Shown: positions 36,172 to 45,324, numbered from the stretch's first letter. The stretch is DNA of 64,000 nucleotides from Tellurirhabdus bombi (GCF_021484805.1 NZ_CP090557.1:4228001-4292000); one strand, 5' to 3'. Notes: a model not told the origin generated them from the sequence alone. Numbers and translations are program-made.

Positions 36172-36432
36172 ATGGAATCATTAGACCAAGAATATAAGCC
36201 CGGCGAAGATGAAAACCAGGGTGTCGTTTCAACCATGGCACGAACTGAAGAGGCTGGTTCACAAATTGGCGACTCGCAGGTACAACGCATGAGCCCAAAT
36301 GCCATGCTCCCGGATCCGGAAACGCAGTTTGAGCAACAGGTAGCCGCCGACGACGAGGACTTTGATACGGAAGAAGATGAGGATGATAGCAGCTTAACGG
36401 TTGAAGATTCCGGTGGAGAATCAGATGCTTAA
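36172..36432 (+). CDS. Small acidic protein of unknown function, copy B
   Basis: 86 aa, strongly acidic, especially the last 30 residues (DDEDFDTEEDEDDSS). It keeps PGED near residue 10 and a GDSQVQRMSP block like GSRVGRMDP in copy A, so the two look like diverged tandem duplicates. No hydrophobic segment and no known domain. Confidence 0.6.
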   Translation: MESLDQEYKPGEDENQGVVSTMARTEEAGSQIGDSQVQRMSPNAMLPDPETQFEQQVAADDEDFDTEEDEDDSSLTVEDSGGESDA

Positions 36433-36435
36433 CTA

Positions 36436-36469
36436 AAAAGAGCCAACCCTTACTAGGATTGGCTCTTTT
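36436..36469 (+). terminator. Rho-independent terminator of the acidic gene pair
   Basis: AAAAGAGCCAA (36436-36446) pairs with TTGGCTCTTTT (36459-36469) over 11 bp with a 12-nt loop; the A/T arms allow termination in both directions, and the convergent lytic transglycosylase gene ends at 36489. Confidence 0.8.
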
Positions 36470-36488
36470 ACTATAGGCTTTAACGGAC

Positions 36489-37592
36489 TTATACCCAGTC
36501 CCAGCCAAAAAGTGGGGTAATTTTTCGTTTAACTGCCAGATAAACCTGATACAGTTTAGAACGGCGGAAACGCAGGACGCGCAGACCCATCAGTCCAGCA
36601 CCGGCAAAAGGCGTCGATGCTTGAAAGGGCGATGTTACCATTGAGTCAGACTGCGGCATTGAATTCGTGGTGCCGCTTATGTGCAGCTCTTCAATCTGCG
36701 CCAGCACTTCATCCAGCAAATTGCGCGTACGTGGCCCCCAGGTTGGATCTGGCTTTATATCATTGCTGGTATCTGCTGGTGGCGGATTAAGCGGCAACAA
36801 TTTAGGACCGCTCCGTTTTGCCTCGCGCGGAATTGGGAAAGTGAGGTAAGCCAGCACTTCCGGCTGAAGCAGGTCTTTGTAAATTCGGGGGCGAGTCATC
36901 AACTCTTTATACGCCAGCACACGGTACAGATACATCCGTGTTTCGGGGTGCAGCCGAAGCGAGTAATAATTGCGCTGACCACCCTGGCGTTCCATGCGGT
37001 GGCTCAGGTGCGTTGAACCGCTGTTATACGCGGCGGCAACCAGCGTCCAGGAGCCAAATTGTTTGTGTAGCTCCTTCAAATAACGGCAGGCTGCTACAGT
37101 CGATTTCTGGATGTCATTTCGCTCATCCACTTTTGAATTTACCCGTAAACCCATCTGGCGTGCCGTTTCAGGCATCAGCTGCCAATAGCCTGCGGCCCCT
37201 TTGTGGGAGACGGCCGTCGAGGTAAAAGCACTTTCGACCAGGGGCAAATACTTAAAATCGCGCGGGATTCCAAACTTAGCCATAATTGGCTCAATAATTG
37301 GAAAAAACCGGGATGCTCGCTTACGGAGCATAAACATATACTCCCGTTCAGCCGACTGTTTTAGTAGTACATTAATCCAGCGGCGGGTAACTGAAGCCTC
37401 GTGCAGGGGGACATCTTCCCCACAAAACTGAACCGGTTGCAAAACGGGAGCAATTGATTTTCCGGGTACAGCCAGCAGTACAGGATCGCTGGGCAGAGGC
37501 ATTTCCTGAATAGAATCCAGGTTAACGAGTGGGGTTGCTTCGCCCATTTTGGCGGCCGACAACAAGAGAGATAAACTAACTTCTTTTATCAA
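36489..37592 (-). CDS. Lytic transglycosylase (SLT/MltD-like)
   Basis: 367 aa. The lysozyme-like domain (about 95-240) has FKYLPLVESAF with catalytic Glu120, SHKGAAGYWQLMPETARQMG and AAAYNSGSTHLSHRM, the classic family 1 series. No LysM repeat is visible in the C-terminal 120 residues, unlike E. coli MltD; a late hydrophobic-poor tail is of unknown use. The N-terminus is only weakly signal-like, so the real start could be different. It cleaves peptidoglycan glycan strands with 1,6-anhydro product formation. Confidence 0.85.
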   Translation of the reverse strand: MIKEVSLSLLLSAAKMGEATPLVNLDSIQEMPLPSDPVLLAVPGKSIAPVLQPVQFCGEDVPLHEASVTRRWINVLLKQSAEREYMFMLRKRASRFFPIIEPIMAKFGIPRDFKYLPLVESAFTSTAVSHKGAAGYWQLMPETARQMGLRVNSKVDERNDIQKSTVAACRYLKELHKQFGSWTLVAAAYNSGSTHLSHRMERQGGQRNYYSLRLHPETRMYLYRVLAYKELMTRPRIYKDLLQPEVLAYLTFPIPREAKRSGPKLLPLNPPPADTSNDIKPDPTWGPRTRNLLDEVLAQIEELHISGTTNSMPQSDSMVTSPFQASTPFAGAGLMGLRVLRFRRSKLYQVYLAVKRKITPLFGWDWV

Positions 37593-37741
37593 TGTGTTCG
37601 TAGCATTTGCGCACGTCTAATCAATGACGTAGGGCATTTGGCAATTGGTTAACTCTACGAATATAGTTGATTGCCTGCTATTTACAAAAAACACATGAAA
37701 ATAAACTATTGAACGGTCTAGCCAAGTTATCCGATATACTT

Positions 37742-39904
37742 TTAATCTGAATTGCCGCTCAGGGCCGCCACAATTCGAATTTTGGCGTAATCATACCTTC
37801 CTTGTAAATAATCATAAACAGGCTTTAATTGATTGTTTTCAATACCGATACGAGCAATAGCGCGTTCGATATCTAGGCGCTCAGTCATACTCACCAGCGA
37901 CTCCAAATCGATGTCGTAACCCTGCTGGTATAACATGGCAAAATGAGAAGCAATTGTCCCGTTTGATAAATTACGATCGTGTGCAATCTCTTCCAAAGTA
38001 TACCCCTGTTGGTACAATTCCAAGGTAAGCAAATACGTAGCACCCTTCAAATTAGTGCCTCCACGCGCCTGAGAAGCCAGAAAATTTGTAATAACCCCCA
38101 TGAATGATTTTCCAAACAAAGCTAATTTCCGGTCCCCTACCCCGCTTACGTTGCGGAAGTCGCCGGCGTTGGCGGGACGCAGACGAGCCATATCCTCCAG
38201 GGTTGAATCCGTGAAAATAACATATGGCGGAACATTTTGTTCGTCGGCCAATTGTTTGCGAAGCGCCTTGAGCCGGTCGAGTAATTCATCCCGCACCGCT
38301 TCGGTTTTCGTTTTAGGCTTCTTCTCCGCCTTCGCCTGCTCCGCTTCTTCGGGTTTCACCAGATCAATTCGGCGGTTCTGAAACAAAACGGAATCGGCCA
38401 AAATACCCCGGCGCAACGCATAGTGGTTGTCATACGCAATTTCAATTACCCCAATATTGATCAGTTGCTGGATGTAGTTCCGCCACTCTTCAAATTTCAG
38501 GTCGCTGCCCGCTCCGTAGGTTTTAATCAGGTGATAATTATGCTGCATAACGCTCTGGCTTCGTGAGCCGCGCAACACATCAATGAGCGTATTCATGGGC
38601 ACTTTCTCTTGCAGGCGTATGGCGGCTGAAAGCGCTTTTTGGGCCAGAATAGTCCCGTCAAACATTACCCGCGGATTCTGACAAACATCGCAGTTGCCGC
38701 AAGGGTCACCCAGCTCTTCCGAGAAATAGCTTAGCAAAATCTGCCGCCGACAGCAGTTTGCCTCGGAGTATTGCTGCATCCGCTCCAGTTTGGCCAGCTG
38801 CACACCCAGGTTGGCGGGGGCATTCTCAGACAGCATGTCTTTCCACATCATCATGTCGGCAAAGCTGTAAAACAGGTAGGTATCCGCCTTCAGCCCGTCC
38901 CGCCCCGCCCGGCCAATTTCCTGGTAAAAGCTCTCCAGATTTTTGGGCATGTTGTAATGCATCACCCAACGCACGTTCGACTTGTCGATGCCCATCCCAA
39001 ACGCGATGGTTGCACACATGATTTTGATGTTATCCCGCACAAATTCCTCCTGCACCTTCGCCCGCCGACCAGCTTCCATGCCCGCGTGGTAGTAAGCCAC
39101 CGAATAGCCCTTTTCTTCCAGTTTGGCCGCTAACGATTCGGTTGAGCGACGACTCTGGCAGTAGATGATGCCTGATTGATCGGGACGCTGATCGACTAGA
39201 CGGATAATTTGCTGAACACGCTTGATTCCCGGCAACACATTCAGACTCAGGTTAGGGCGGTTAAACGAGGCAATAAATACCGCTGGATCATTCAGATTGA
39301 GTTGACTAATGATATCCTGCCGAGTCAGTTTATCTGCCGTTGCCGTCAACGCCACAACCGGAACCGCCGGAAAGTGCGTTTTCAAAATGTTTAGCTGTTG
39401 GTATTCCGGACGAAAATCGTGCCCCCAGGACGAAATACAGTGCGCTTCATCGATTGCAAACAGGCTAATGCGAATGGATTTTAAAAAAATATAAAACGAC
39501 TCGCTCTGCATTTTTTCGGGCGAAACATACAGCAGTTTCAATCGCCCGGCCGTTACGTCCTGTTCAATCTGGCGCTGCTCGCCCGAGGTCTGGGTGCTGT
39601 TGAGGTAAGCCGCCGGAATTCCGTTCAGCAACAAGGCCTCCACCTGGTCCTTCATCAGGGCAATTAGAGGCGACACAACCACACAAACGCCCTGTTTGAT
39701 CAGTGCCGGAATCTGAAAACAGACTGATTTGCCACCCCCCGTCGGCATCAAGACCAACGTATCTCTACCCGCCAGAATGGATTGCACAATGGCTTCCTGC
39801 ATGGGCCGAAAGCGATCGTAACCATAATATTGTTTTAGTAGATCCAGGGGTTGACCAGCATGCGGTTCTTCAACCAGGGATAGCAAGCTCGGGGGCGTCA
39901 GCAT
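37742..39904 (-). CDS. recQ: ATP-dependent DNA helicase RecQ
   Basis: 720 aa. Walker A PTGGGKS with Lys59, DEAH box at 152-155 followed by the RecQ loop CISSWGHDFRPEY, helicase motif VI with IGRAGRDG, an RQC zinc site (CCRRQILLSYF... DPCGNCDVC), an HRDC domain with VSGVGDRKLALFG near 620, and an extra C-terminal winged helix (YTLEEIAHDRNLSNGTIASH) often found in Bacteroidota RecQ. A 3'-5' helicase used in recombination and replication repair. Confidence 0.95.
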   Translation of the reverse strand: MLTPPSLLSLVEEPHAGQPLDLLKQYYGYDRFRPMQEAIVQSILAGRDTLVLMPTGGGKSVCFQIPALIKQGVCVVVSPLIALMKDQVEALLLNGIPAAYLNSTQTSGEQRQIEQDVTAGRLKLLYVSPEKMQSESFYIFLKSIRISLFAIDEAHCISSWGHDFRPEYQQLNILKTHFPAVPVVALTATADKLTRQDIISQLNLNDPAVFIASFNRPNLSLNVLPGIKRVQQIIRLVDQRPDQSGIIYCQSRRSTESLAAKLEEKGYSVAYYHAGMEAGRRAKVQEEFVRDNIKIMCATIAFGMGIDKSNVRWVMHYNMPKNLESFYQEIGRAGRDGLKADTYLFYSFADMMMWKDMLSENAPANLGVQLAKLERMQQYSEANCCRRQILLSYFSEELGDPCGNCDVCQNPRVMFDGTILAQKALSAAIRLQEKVPMNTLIDVLRGSRSQSVMQHNYHLIKTYGAGSDLKFEEWRNYIQQLINIGVIEIAYDNHYALRRGILADSVLFQNRRIDLVKPEEAEQAKAEKKPKTKTEAVRDELLDRLKALRKQLADEQNVPPYVIFTDSTLEDMARLRPANAGDFRNVSGVGDRKLALFGKSFMGVITNFLASQARGGTNLKGATYLLTLELYQQGYTLEEIAHDRNLSNGTIASHFAMLYQQGYDIDLESLVSMTERLDIERAIARIGIENNQLKPVYDYLQGRYDYAKIRIVAALSGNSD

Positions 39905-39938
39905 ACAATTTCAGTTTAGTCTATTTTTCTTAGACGCA

Positions 39939-39974
39939 AAATCCCGCTATCGGAGTCGGCAGATAGCGGGATTT
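39939..39974 (-). terminator. Terminator of asnS
   Basis: AAATCCCGCTAT (39939-39950) and ATAGCGGGATTT (39963-39974) form a perfect 12-bp stem with a 12-nt loop; on the minus strand a U run follows. It lies 26 bp past the asnS stop and in front of recQ. Confidence 0.85.
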
Positions 39975-40000
39975 CTTTGATCAAAGTTAACGAATTTCTG

Positions 40001-41455
40001 TTAAAAATCCGCGCTTTTCGGTGTCCGTGGGAAAGGAATTACATCACGAATATTCCCCATTCCGGTCACAAACAAGATAAGGCGCTCGAAGCCTAAACCA
40101 AAGCCAGAGTGCGGTGCAGAACCAAACTGGCGGGTTTCCAGGAACCACCAGATGTTGGCCGGATCGATGCCTACTTCATGCACCCGGGCCAGTAGTTTTT
40201 CGTAATTATCCTCCCGCTGCGAACCACCAATGATTTCGCCAATGCCAGGGAACAACACGTCCATCGCGCGAACGGTTGGACCCGGAGCCGCCGACGAATC
40301 TTCATCCTGCTTCATGTAAAACGACTTGATTTCGCGCGGGTAATTCGTCAGGATAACGGGTTTTTTGAAGTGCTTTTCAACCAGGAACCGCTCGTGCTCC
40401 GACTGCAAATCAACGCCCCACCCTACCGGATACTGGAATTTCTTTTCTTTATGCGGCTTCGACTTGAGCAGAATATCAATGGCTTCAGTATACGTTACGC
40501 GCTCAAACTCATTTTCATGCACGAACCGCAGTTTTTCCAGCAGCGGCATGGGGCTGCGTTCGGCCTGGGGCTTTGCTTTTTCCTCGTCGATCAGGCGGCT
40601 TTCCAGGAATTTCAGGTCATCAATGCAGTTTTCGAGCGCATAACCGACCAGGTATTTCAGAAAATCCTCGGCCAGATTCATGTTATCTTCCAGCTCGTAA
40701 AAAGCCATTTCCGGCTCAATCATCCAGAATTCGGCCAGGTGGCGGGTGGTGTTCGAGTTTTCCGCCCGGAAAGTAGGTCCGAAGGTATAGATTTTTGACA
40801 AGGCCAACGCGCCAAGCTCGCCTTCTAACTGGCCCGATACGGTTAGGTTGGCCTCACGACCGAAGAAATCCTGCTTATAATCGATGGCGCCTTCTTCCGT
40901 ACGCGGTAAGTTGTTCAGATCGAGTGTCGTAACCCGAAACATCTCCCCGGCTCCTTCGGCGTCGGAGGCCGTAATGATGGGCGTATGGAGGTAGTAAAAG
41001 CCGTTGTCGTTGAAGTACTTATGTACCGCAAAGGCCAACGCGTGCCGAATCCGAAGCACGGCACTGAATGTATTGGTACGCGGGCGCAGGTGGGCGATTT
41101 CGCGCAGAAACTCCAGCGAATGTTTTTTGGGTTGCAGTGGGTATTTATCCGGATCAGCCGGGCCATAGACGTGAATATCCGTTGCCTGCACTTCGACTCT
41201 TTGACCCGAGCCCTGCGATTCCACCATGGTTCCCGTAATTGCCACGCAGGCCCCCGTTGTTACCAGCCGGATCACGTCTTCGCTGAAGCGTCCCGGTTCG
41301 GTTACGGCCTGGATGGTATGAATGGTTGACCCATCATTGATGGCAATAAAAATGGCATTTTTACTTTCCCGCTTTGTACGTACCCAACCCTTCACCGTCA
41401 CGGTCTGGCCGATTTCCGCGGATTGAAGCAGTTGTTTAATGGGTGTAAGGCTCAT
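40001..41455 (-). CDS. asnS: Asparagine--tRNA ligase
   Basis: 484 aa. N-terminal OB-fold anticodon-binding domain ([20 protein letters not shown]), then the class II catalytic core with motif 2 region [20 protein letters not shown] and motif 3 [14 protein letters not shown]. Length and the PFPRTP ending match bacterial AsnRS rather than AspRS. It charges tRNA-Asn directly. Confidence 0.95.
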   Translation of the reverse strand: MSLTPIKQLLQSAEIGQTVTVKGWVRTKRESKNAIFIAINDGSTIHTIQAVTEPGRFSEDVIRLVTTGACVAITGTMVESQGSGQRVEVQATDIHVYGPADPDKYPLQPKKHSLEFLREIAHLRPRTNTFSAVLRIRHALAFAVHKYFNDNGFYYLHTPIITASDAEGAGEMFRVTTLDLNNLPRTEEGAIDYKQDFFGREANLTVSGQLEGELGALALSKIYTFGPTFRAENSNTTRHLAEFWMIEPEMAFYELEDNMNLAEDFLKYLVGYALENCIDDLKFLESRLIDEEKAKPQAERSPMPLLEKLRFVHENEFERVTYTEAIDILLKSKPHKEKKFQYPVGWGVDLQSEHERFLVEKHFKKPVILTNYPREIKSFYMKQDEDSSAAPGPTVRAMDVLFPGIGEIIGGSQREDNYEKLLARVHEVGIDPANIWWFLETRQFGSAPHSGFGLGFERLILFVTGMGNIRDVIPFPRTPKSADF

Positions 41456-41509
41456 ATAATATTCAGTAAACTATTTCCTGGTTACTAACCGACACGAACA
41501 GATGAGCCG

Positions 41510-41517
41510 CAAAGGTA
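41510..41517 (-). promoter_or_regulatory. Bacteroidota-type -7 box for asnS
   Basis: On the minus strand this is TACCTTTG, an exact TAnnTTTG, 55 bp ahead of the asnS start. No TTG is seen at the ideal upstream distance. Confidence 0.45.
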
Positions 41518-41757
41518 GGTATTCGTTTCTAAATCTGATAGGCCCTTACGCACCGAAAACTCATTTGACTCAAAAACCCTACGCTCAATATTTTGCATTT
41601 AACTTCCTGCTTTGCAAGATAATAAAACCGGGCTTTGCTTGTTTTATCCACCAATACCAATAAAAATTTGTATAATTGGTCTGGTATTTGTGCAGAGACT
41701 TTCCTCCTTTGTGACCAAAGTCCCCGCATGGTGTAGTTCTTGTTTTTTAGCTTACCG

Positions 41758-43212
41758 ATGCAAAAACTTAGTCTTAATCAAACGTTACAGCAAAAGCTGT
41801 CGCCGCAGCAGATCCAGTTTATTAAACTCCTGCAAATACCGACGGCAGAGCTCGACACGCGCATAGAAGAAGAGTTGGAAATCAATCCGGCTCTGGAAGA
41901 AGGGATGGACGATTACGATGAGCCTAATGCGGAAGATCCATTCAACGATGACTACAATGATGATAATTTCAAGGAGCGCAACGACGACATTGATCTGGGC
42001 AGTTATCTGAACGAGGACGACTATTCGGGTTATAAAATGCAGGGCGATGGCAACTACGCTGAAGAAGAGCGCGAAATGCCCCTGGCTACCCAATCAACGC
42101 TGACCGACTCTTTATTGCAACAATTTGGTTATCTGGACCTTACCGAAGAACAACACCTGATTGGTATTCAATTGATTGGTAGCATTGAGAGCGATGGGTA
42201 TATCCGTCGGTCCATGCAGGCGATTGTCAATGACCTGGCTTTTTCCCACAATATTTTCACGGATGTCGATGAGTTGGAAGAAATCCTGAAACTCATCCAA
42301 ACCTTTGACCCTCCGGGCATTGCCGCCCGCACGCTCCAGGAGTGCCTCGTTCTTCAGTTACAACGTCTGGAACACAACGAACCCAATGCACGCCTGGCCA
42401 TCCGAATTATCGAGGACTTTTTTGACGAATTCTCCAAAAAACACTTTGATAAAATCCAAAAACGACTGAATATCAGCGAGGAACGGCTCAAGAAGGTTAT
42501 TCAGTTGATTGTAAAACTTAATCCGAAGCCAGGTTCCGTAGAAAGCGAAGGCGGCACGGTTCAATACCTGCTTCCAGACTTTATTCTAGTTAGTAACAAT
42601 GGAAAGCTGGAGCTGTCGCTAAACTCAAAAAACGCGCCGGAATTGCGCATTAGCCGCTCGTTTGCCGAAATGCTGGACACCTACGAAAAAAGCAATAAAG
42701 CCAGCAAATCCCTGCGGGAAACCGTGTCTTTCGTCAAGCAAAAACTCGATTCGGCCAAGTGGTTTATCGATGCCATCAAGCAACGGCAGACGACCTTGTT
42801 GAAGACGATGAATGCCATCATCAAGTTTCAGTATGACTTTTTCCTGACGGGCGACGAAACCAAGTTGCGCCCCATGATTCTGAAGGACATTGCCAACCTC
42901 ATTAACATGGACGTTTCGACGGTCTCGCGGGTAGCCAACAGCAAATCGGTGCAGACAGAATTTGGCATTTACCCGCTAAAATACTTTTTCTCGGAAGGGA
43001 TTGCCACCGAATCGGGTGAAGACGTCAGCAGCCGGGAGGTGAAAAATATCCTGAAAGAACTGATTGACAATGAATCGAAAGAGTCGCCGCTCTCGGACGA
43101 TAAACTCGAAAAAATTCTGAATGAGCGTGGGTATAACATTGCCCGGCGAACCGTCGCTAAATACCGGGAACAGCTTAATATTCCGGTGGCCCGCCTTCGC
43201 AAAGAGCTTTAA
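41758..43212 (+). CDS. rpoN: RNA polymerase sigma-54 factor
   Basis: 484 aa from ATG 41758, which starts the conserved activator-interacting domain (MQKLSLNQTLQQKLSPQQIQ); an upstream in-frame TTG at 41740 is less likely. An acidic spacer (about 60-95) follows, then the core-binding domain (GYIRRSMQAIVNDLAF, GIAARTLQECLVLQLQ), the HTH (STVSRVANSKSVQTEFGIYP) and the RpoN box ARRTVAKYRE near the C-terminus. It directs transcription from -24/-12 promoters with enhancer-binding partners, none of which is nearby. Confidence 0.95.
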   Translation: MQKLSLNQTLQQKLSPQQIQFIKLLQIPTAELDTRIEEELEINPALEEGMDDYDEPNAEDPFNDDYNDDNFKERNDDIDLGSYLNEDDYSGYKMQGDGNYAEEEREMPLATQSTLTDSLLQQFGYLDLTEEQHLIGIQLIGSIESDGYIRRSMQAIVNDLAFSHNIFTDVDELEEILKLIQTFDPPGIAARTLQECLVLQLQRLEHNEPNARLAIRIIEDFFDEFSKKHFDKIQKRLNISEERLKKVIQLIVKLNPKPGSVESEGGTVQYLLPDFILVSNNGKLELSLNSKNAPELRISRSFAEMLDTYEKSNKASKSLRETVSFVKQKLDSAKWFIDAIKQRQTTLLKTMNAIIKFQYDFFLTGDETKLRPMILKDIANLINMDVSTVSRVANSKSVQTEFGIYPLKYFFSEGIATESGEDVSSREVKNILKELIDNESKESPLSDDKLEKILNERGYNIARRTVAKYREQLNIPVARLRKEL

Positions 43213-43226
43213 CTAAATTGACGGAG

Positions 43227-43296
43227 CAGTAATCCAATAACAGGTAAAAATGTCAGATTGGCTTTGCGTACATTTGCGTTCTGAATTGGATTACTG
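43227..43296. terminator. 12-bp inverted repeat after rpoN
   Basis: CAGTAATCCAAT (43227-43238) and ATTGGATTACTG (43285-43296) are exact complements but stand 46 bp apart, so any RNA hairpin has a long loop. T-rich sequence follows (TTCATTTTTC). It may end rpoN transcription or be a protein-binding site; the -7-like box at 43269 lies within the loop. Confidence 0.4.
43269..43276 (+). promoter_or_regulatory. Possible -7 box (TACATTTG)
   Basis: TACATTTG fits TAnnTTTG and is 63 bp before the next gene start. No well-spaced TTG upstream, so it is only a candidate for the 43340-44784 pair. Confidence 0.35.
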
Positions 43297-43339
43297 TTCA
43301 TTTTTCATTGCGGTCTGCCGCAGTTAATTACGCTTTTCG

Positions 43340-43978
43340 TTGAATACTACGCTTGCTCGTATCTTATCCGTCGTCTTCCACCCGCTGCTAATGCCAACTC
43401 TACTGTTTGGTTTGCTGCTTTTTTTAACGCCGGGTGCGTTGGGTCTTGGCACGTCTGTCTTTCGCCTCCGACTGAGTTTGCTATTGCTCATCGCGATTAC
43501 AACATTTTTGGTTCCGGCTCTGCTGATCGTCTTTTTACACCGTTTGGGCTTTGTTGAGAGTCTGCACATGGAAGAATTGCGCGACCGGCGTCTGCCTTAT
43601 TTTGTCACGGCTATCATGTATGCTGTCTCCACGGTCATGTTTAGCTATCGACTGGAGCAACTTTCTGAATTAGCGCCGCAAATCGGCATTGTTCTCGGCA
43701 GTGTTACTGTTTCTGTTGCTTTAGTTGCTCTTATTAGTTTATATTGGAAGATCAGCGCCCATAGTGTTGGCATTAGTGGTATGATCGGTGCACTGACCGG
43801 CATTGCTATTAAGTCCAGCGAGGAAGTACTTTTTCTACCCTTATTGGCTTTGATTATGCTGGCCGGTCTCTTGGCTTCGGCCCGCCTGCACCTGAATGCA
43901 CATACACCATCACAAATTGGAGCAGGTTTCGGTCTGGGGCTTGCTATTAGTCTAACGGCGGTAATCTGGTTCATTTAA
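43340..43978 (+). CDS. Small membrane protein, PAP2-like C-terminus
   Basis: 212 aa if the TTG at 43340 is used; no ATG precedes the first helix and the frame is closed by a stop at 43325-43327. Six hydrophobic segments are visible. The last third has ISAHSVGISGMIGALTG and LHLNAHTPSQIGAGFGLG, which resemble the His-containing motifs of PAP2-type phosphatases in shape (SxHS...GH), but the full acid-phosphatase signature is not complete. Function open. It ends 11 bp before the enoyl-CoA hydratase gene, so they are probably co-transcribed. Confidence 0.7.
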   Translation: MNTTLARILSVVFHPLLMPTLLFGLLLFLTPGALGLGTSVFRLRLSLLLLIAITTFLVPALLIVFLHRLGFVESLHMEELRDRRLPYFVTAIMYAVSTVMFSYRLEQLSELAPQIGIVLGSVTVSVALVALISLYWKISAHSVGISGMIGALTGIAIKSSEEVLFLPLLALIMLAGLLASARLHLNAHTPSQIGAGFGLGLAISLTAVIWFI

Positions 43979-43989
43979 GCCTGTTTCTT

Positions 43990-44784
43990 ATGTATGACAA
44001 CTTACTGTATGAGGTATCGGGTAGTATTTGCCGGATAACGCTCAACCGCCCGCAAGTGCATCACGCACTCAGTCCGGCTTTGATTCAGGAAATTACCCGG
44101 GCGATGGAAGCTGCCCGGGACGATGAAGCGGTACGCGTAGTGGTGCTAACGGCTACGGGCGACAAAGCGTTTTGTTCGGGGGCTGATCTGAAAGAAGGAT
44201 TTAGTGCGGCCCAATCGGGTGCTGGCTTAGCCCTTGGGGAAGCCCTACGCAATGGCTATCATCCGATGATTCGTGCCATTCGAAGCCTGCCTAAACCCGT
44301 GGTTTGCCGCCTCAACGGTGTAGTTGCGGGAGCTGGCTGCTCCCTGGCGCTGGCCTGTGATGCCATCATCGCTACCGACGAAGCGTATTTTTCGTTGCTA
44401 TTCGTTCAGATTGGTTTGATGCCTGATGCTGGCTCCACCTTCTTTCTTCCCCGACTCGTTGGCACGCAAAAAGCCTTTGAATTGTGCAGTACAGGCCGCC
44501 GCGTGTATGGACCGGAGGCGCAGCAGCTGGGGTTGGTAAATCGGGCGGTCCCGGCCTCGGAATTAGACAAAGCTGTTGATGAGCTTGTGGATTATTATGC
44601 CGCAGCTCCCACGAAAGCCATCGCCGCCATGAAGGACGCTTTGAATCAATCCTTTCATTCGGATCTAGAGCAGCAGTTGGAGTGCGAAGCTACCAATCAG
44701 GATTACTTGGGAACGTTGGCGGACACGGCTGAAGGAATTATGGCTTTTTTGGCCAAACGCAAGCCTATTTTTAGGGGCAAGTAA
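43990..44784 (+). CDS. Enoyl-CoA hydratase/isomerase family protein
   Basis: 264 aa crotonase-fold enzyme. Oxyanion-hole segments FCSGADLKEGF (about 60) and NGVVAGAGCSLALACD (about 109) are clear, followed by LMPDAGSTFFLPRLVG. The GPDAG/MPDAGSTFFLP form, with Asp in place of the hydratase Glu, is typical of the PaaG branch (phenylacetate ring isomerase or delta3-delta2 isomerase). No other phenylacetate genes are in view, so a specific name is not safe. Confidence 0.88.
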   Translation: MYDNLLYEVSGSICRITLNRPQVHHALSPALIQEITRAMEAARDDEAVRVVVLTATGDKAFCSGADLKEGFSAAQSGAGLALGEALRNGYHPMIRAIRSLPKPVVCRLNGVVAGAGCSLALACDAIIATDEAYFSLLFVQIGLMPDAGSTFFLPRLVGTQKAFELCSTGRRVYGPEAQQLGLVNRAVPASELDKAVDELVDYYAAAPTKAIAAMKDALNQSFHSDLEQQLECEATNQDYLGTLADTAEGIMAFLAKRKPIFRGK

Positions 44785-44879
44785 TTTTTTTCAAAAAAAT
44801 TTCAGCGTACAACTTGTTTATTTTAAGGCACATTCCGCCTTTTTTAGTACTTCAAGGCCATTTTTCCTTGCGCAGCTAT

Positions 44880-44909
44880 TTGGATTTTAAAAGGCAATCA
44901 CTACTTTTG
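44880..44909 (+). promoter_or_regulatory. Promoter of tRNA-Arg
   Basis: TTG at 44880-44882 and TACTTTTG at 44902-44909 with a 19-bp spacer fit the Bacteroidota vegetative promoter (TTG - N19-21 - TAnnTTTG). It lies 20 bp before the mature tRNA. Confidence 0.75.
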
Positions 44910-44928
44910 CATTCCCAACACGGGACAC

Positions 44929-45002
44929 GCATTCGTAGCTCAATTGGATAGAGCACCTGACTACGGATCAGGAGGTTTGGGGTTCGAATCCCTACGAGTG
45001 CA
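44929..45002 (+). tRNA. tRNA-Arg (anticodon ACG)
   Basis: A 74-nt cloverleaf: acceptor GCATTCG/CGAGTGC (7 bp, one G-T), D stem GCTC/GAGC, anticodon stem CCTGA/TCAGG with loop CTACGGA (ACG at 44963-44965, to be read as ICG after deamination), T arm TGGGG/CCCTA with loop TTCGAAT, and discriminator A at 45002. CCA is not encoded. It is the only tRNA in the window. Its 3' end faces the prophage-like region. Confidence 0.95.
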
Positions 45003-45011
45003 CTGAAAATC

Positions 45012-45048
45012 AAGCCTTTAGCAGAAATGTTAAAGGCTTTTTTCTTTT
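45012..45048 (+). terminator. Terminator behind tRNA-Arg
   Basis: AAGCCTTTA (45012-45020) pairs with TAAAGGCTT (45031-45039) around a 10-nt loop, followed by TTTTCTTTT. Confidence 0.85.
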
Positions 45049-45059
45049 AGCTCGCCCAT

Positions 45060-45093
45060 AGACTCGCCCAGATCGTAAAGTTTGGGCGAGTCT
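45060..45093. repeat. 11-bp inverted repeat near tRNA-Arg, with an extra direct copy
   Basis: AGACTCGCCCA (45060-45070) and TGGGCGAGTCT (45083-45093) are exact complements with a 12-bp spacer. The core CTCGCCCA also appears just before, at 45051-45058, in direct orientation. It is located 58 bp from the tRNA end, at the presumed phage junction. Tyrosine recombinase core or arm sites look like this, but a plain hairpin is possible. Confidence 0.5.
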
Positions 45094-45116
45094 GATTGGG
45101 TTTACTGCTACACTTT

Positions 45117-45320
45117 ATGAACGCCTACGACTTTGTAATCGCCGAACTGAAGGCAAAGCAACCTGCTCCACTGGACAAAGATGAACTCTATGATCGCGGC
45201 CACCCAGAAAGCGAAGTGAGTGAGGCAATCCGGGTTCTTATCAAAGGCGGTATCATCAAAGAGTTGACGATCGACGAAGTGCTGTATATACAACTCGTGC
45301 GCAATGACATTGCGAGCTGA
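45117..45320 (+). CDS. Small protein of unknown function
   Basis: 67 aa from ATG 45117. It is mostly helical with an amphipathic pattern (YDFVIAELKAKQ, ESEVSEAIRVLIKGGIIKEL, then a beta-like IDEVLYIQLV), which is the look of a small winged-helix domain, but no known family is recognised. It is the only plus-strand gene in the phage-side region and it converges on the VanZ-like gene with a 4-bp gap. Confidence 0.55.
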   Translation: MNAYDFVIAELKAKQPAPLDKDELYDRGHPESEVSEAIRVLIKGGIIKELTIDEVLYIQLVRNDIAS

Positions 45321-45324
45321 ATCA

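Noticed and set aside
44784-44805. AATTTTTTTCAAAAAAATT as a terminator
   Set aside because: Palindrome with a one-base loop and no GC pairs; would not form a stable RNA hairpin.
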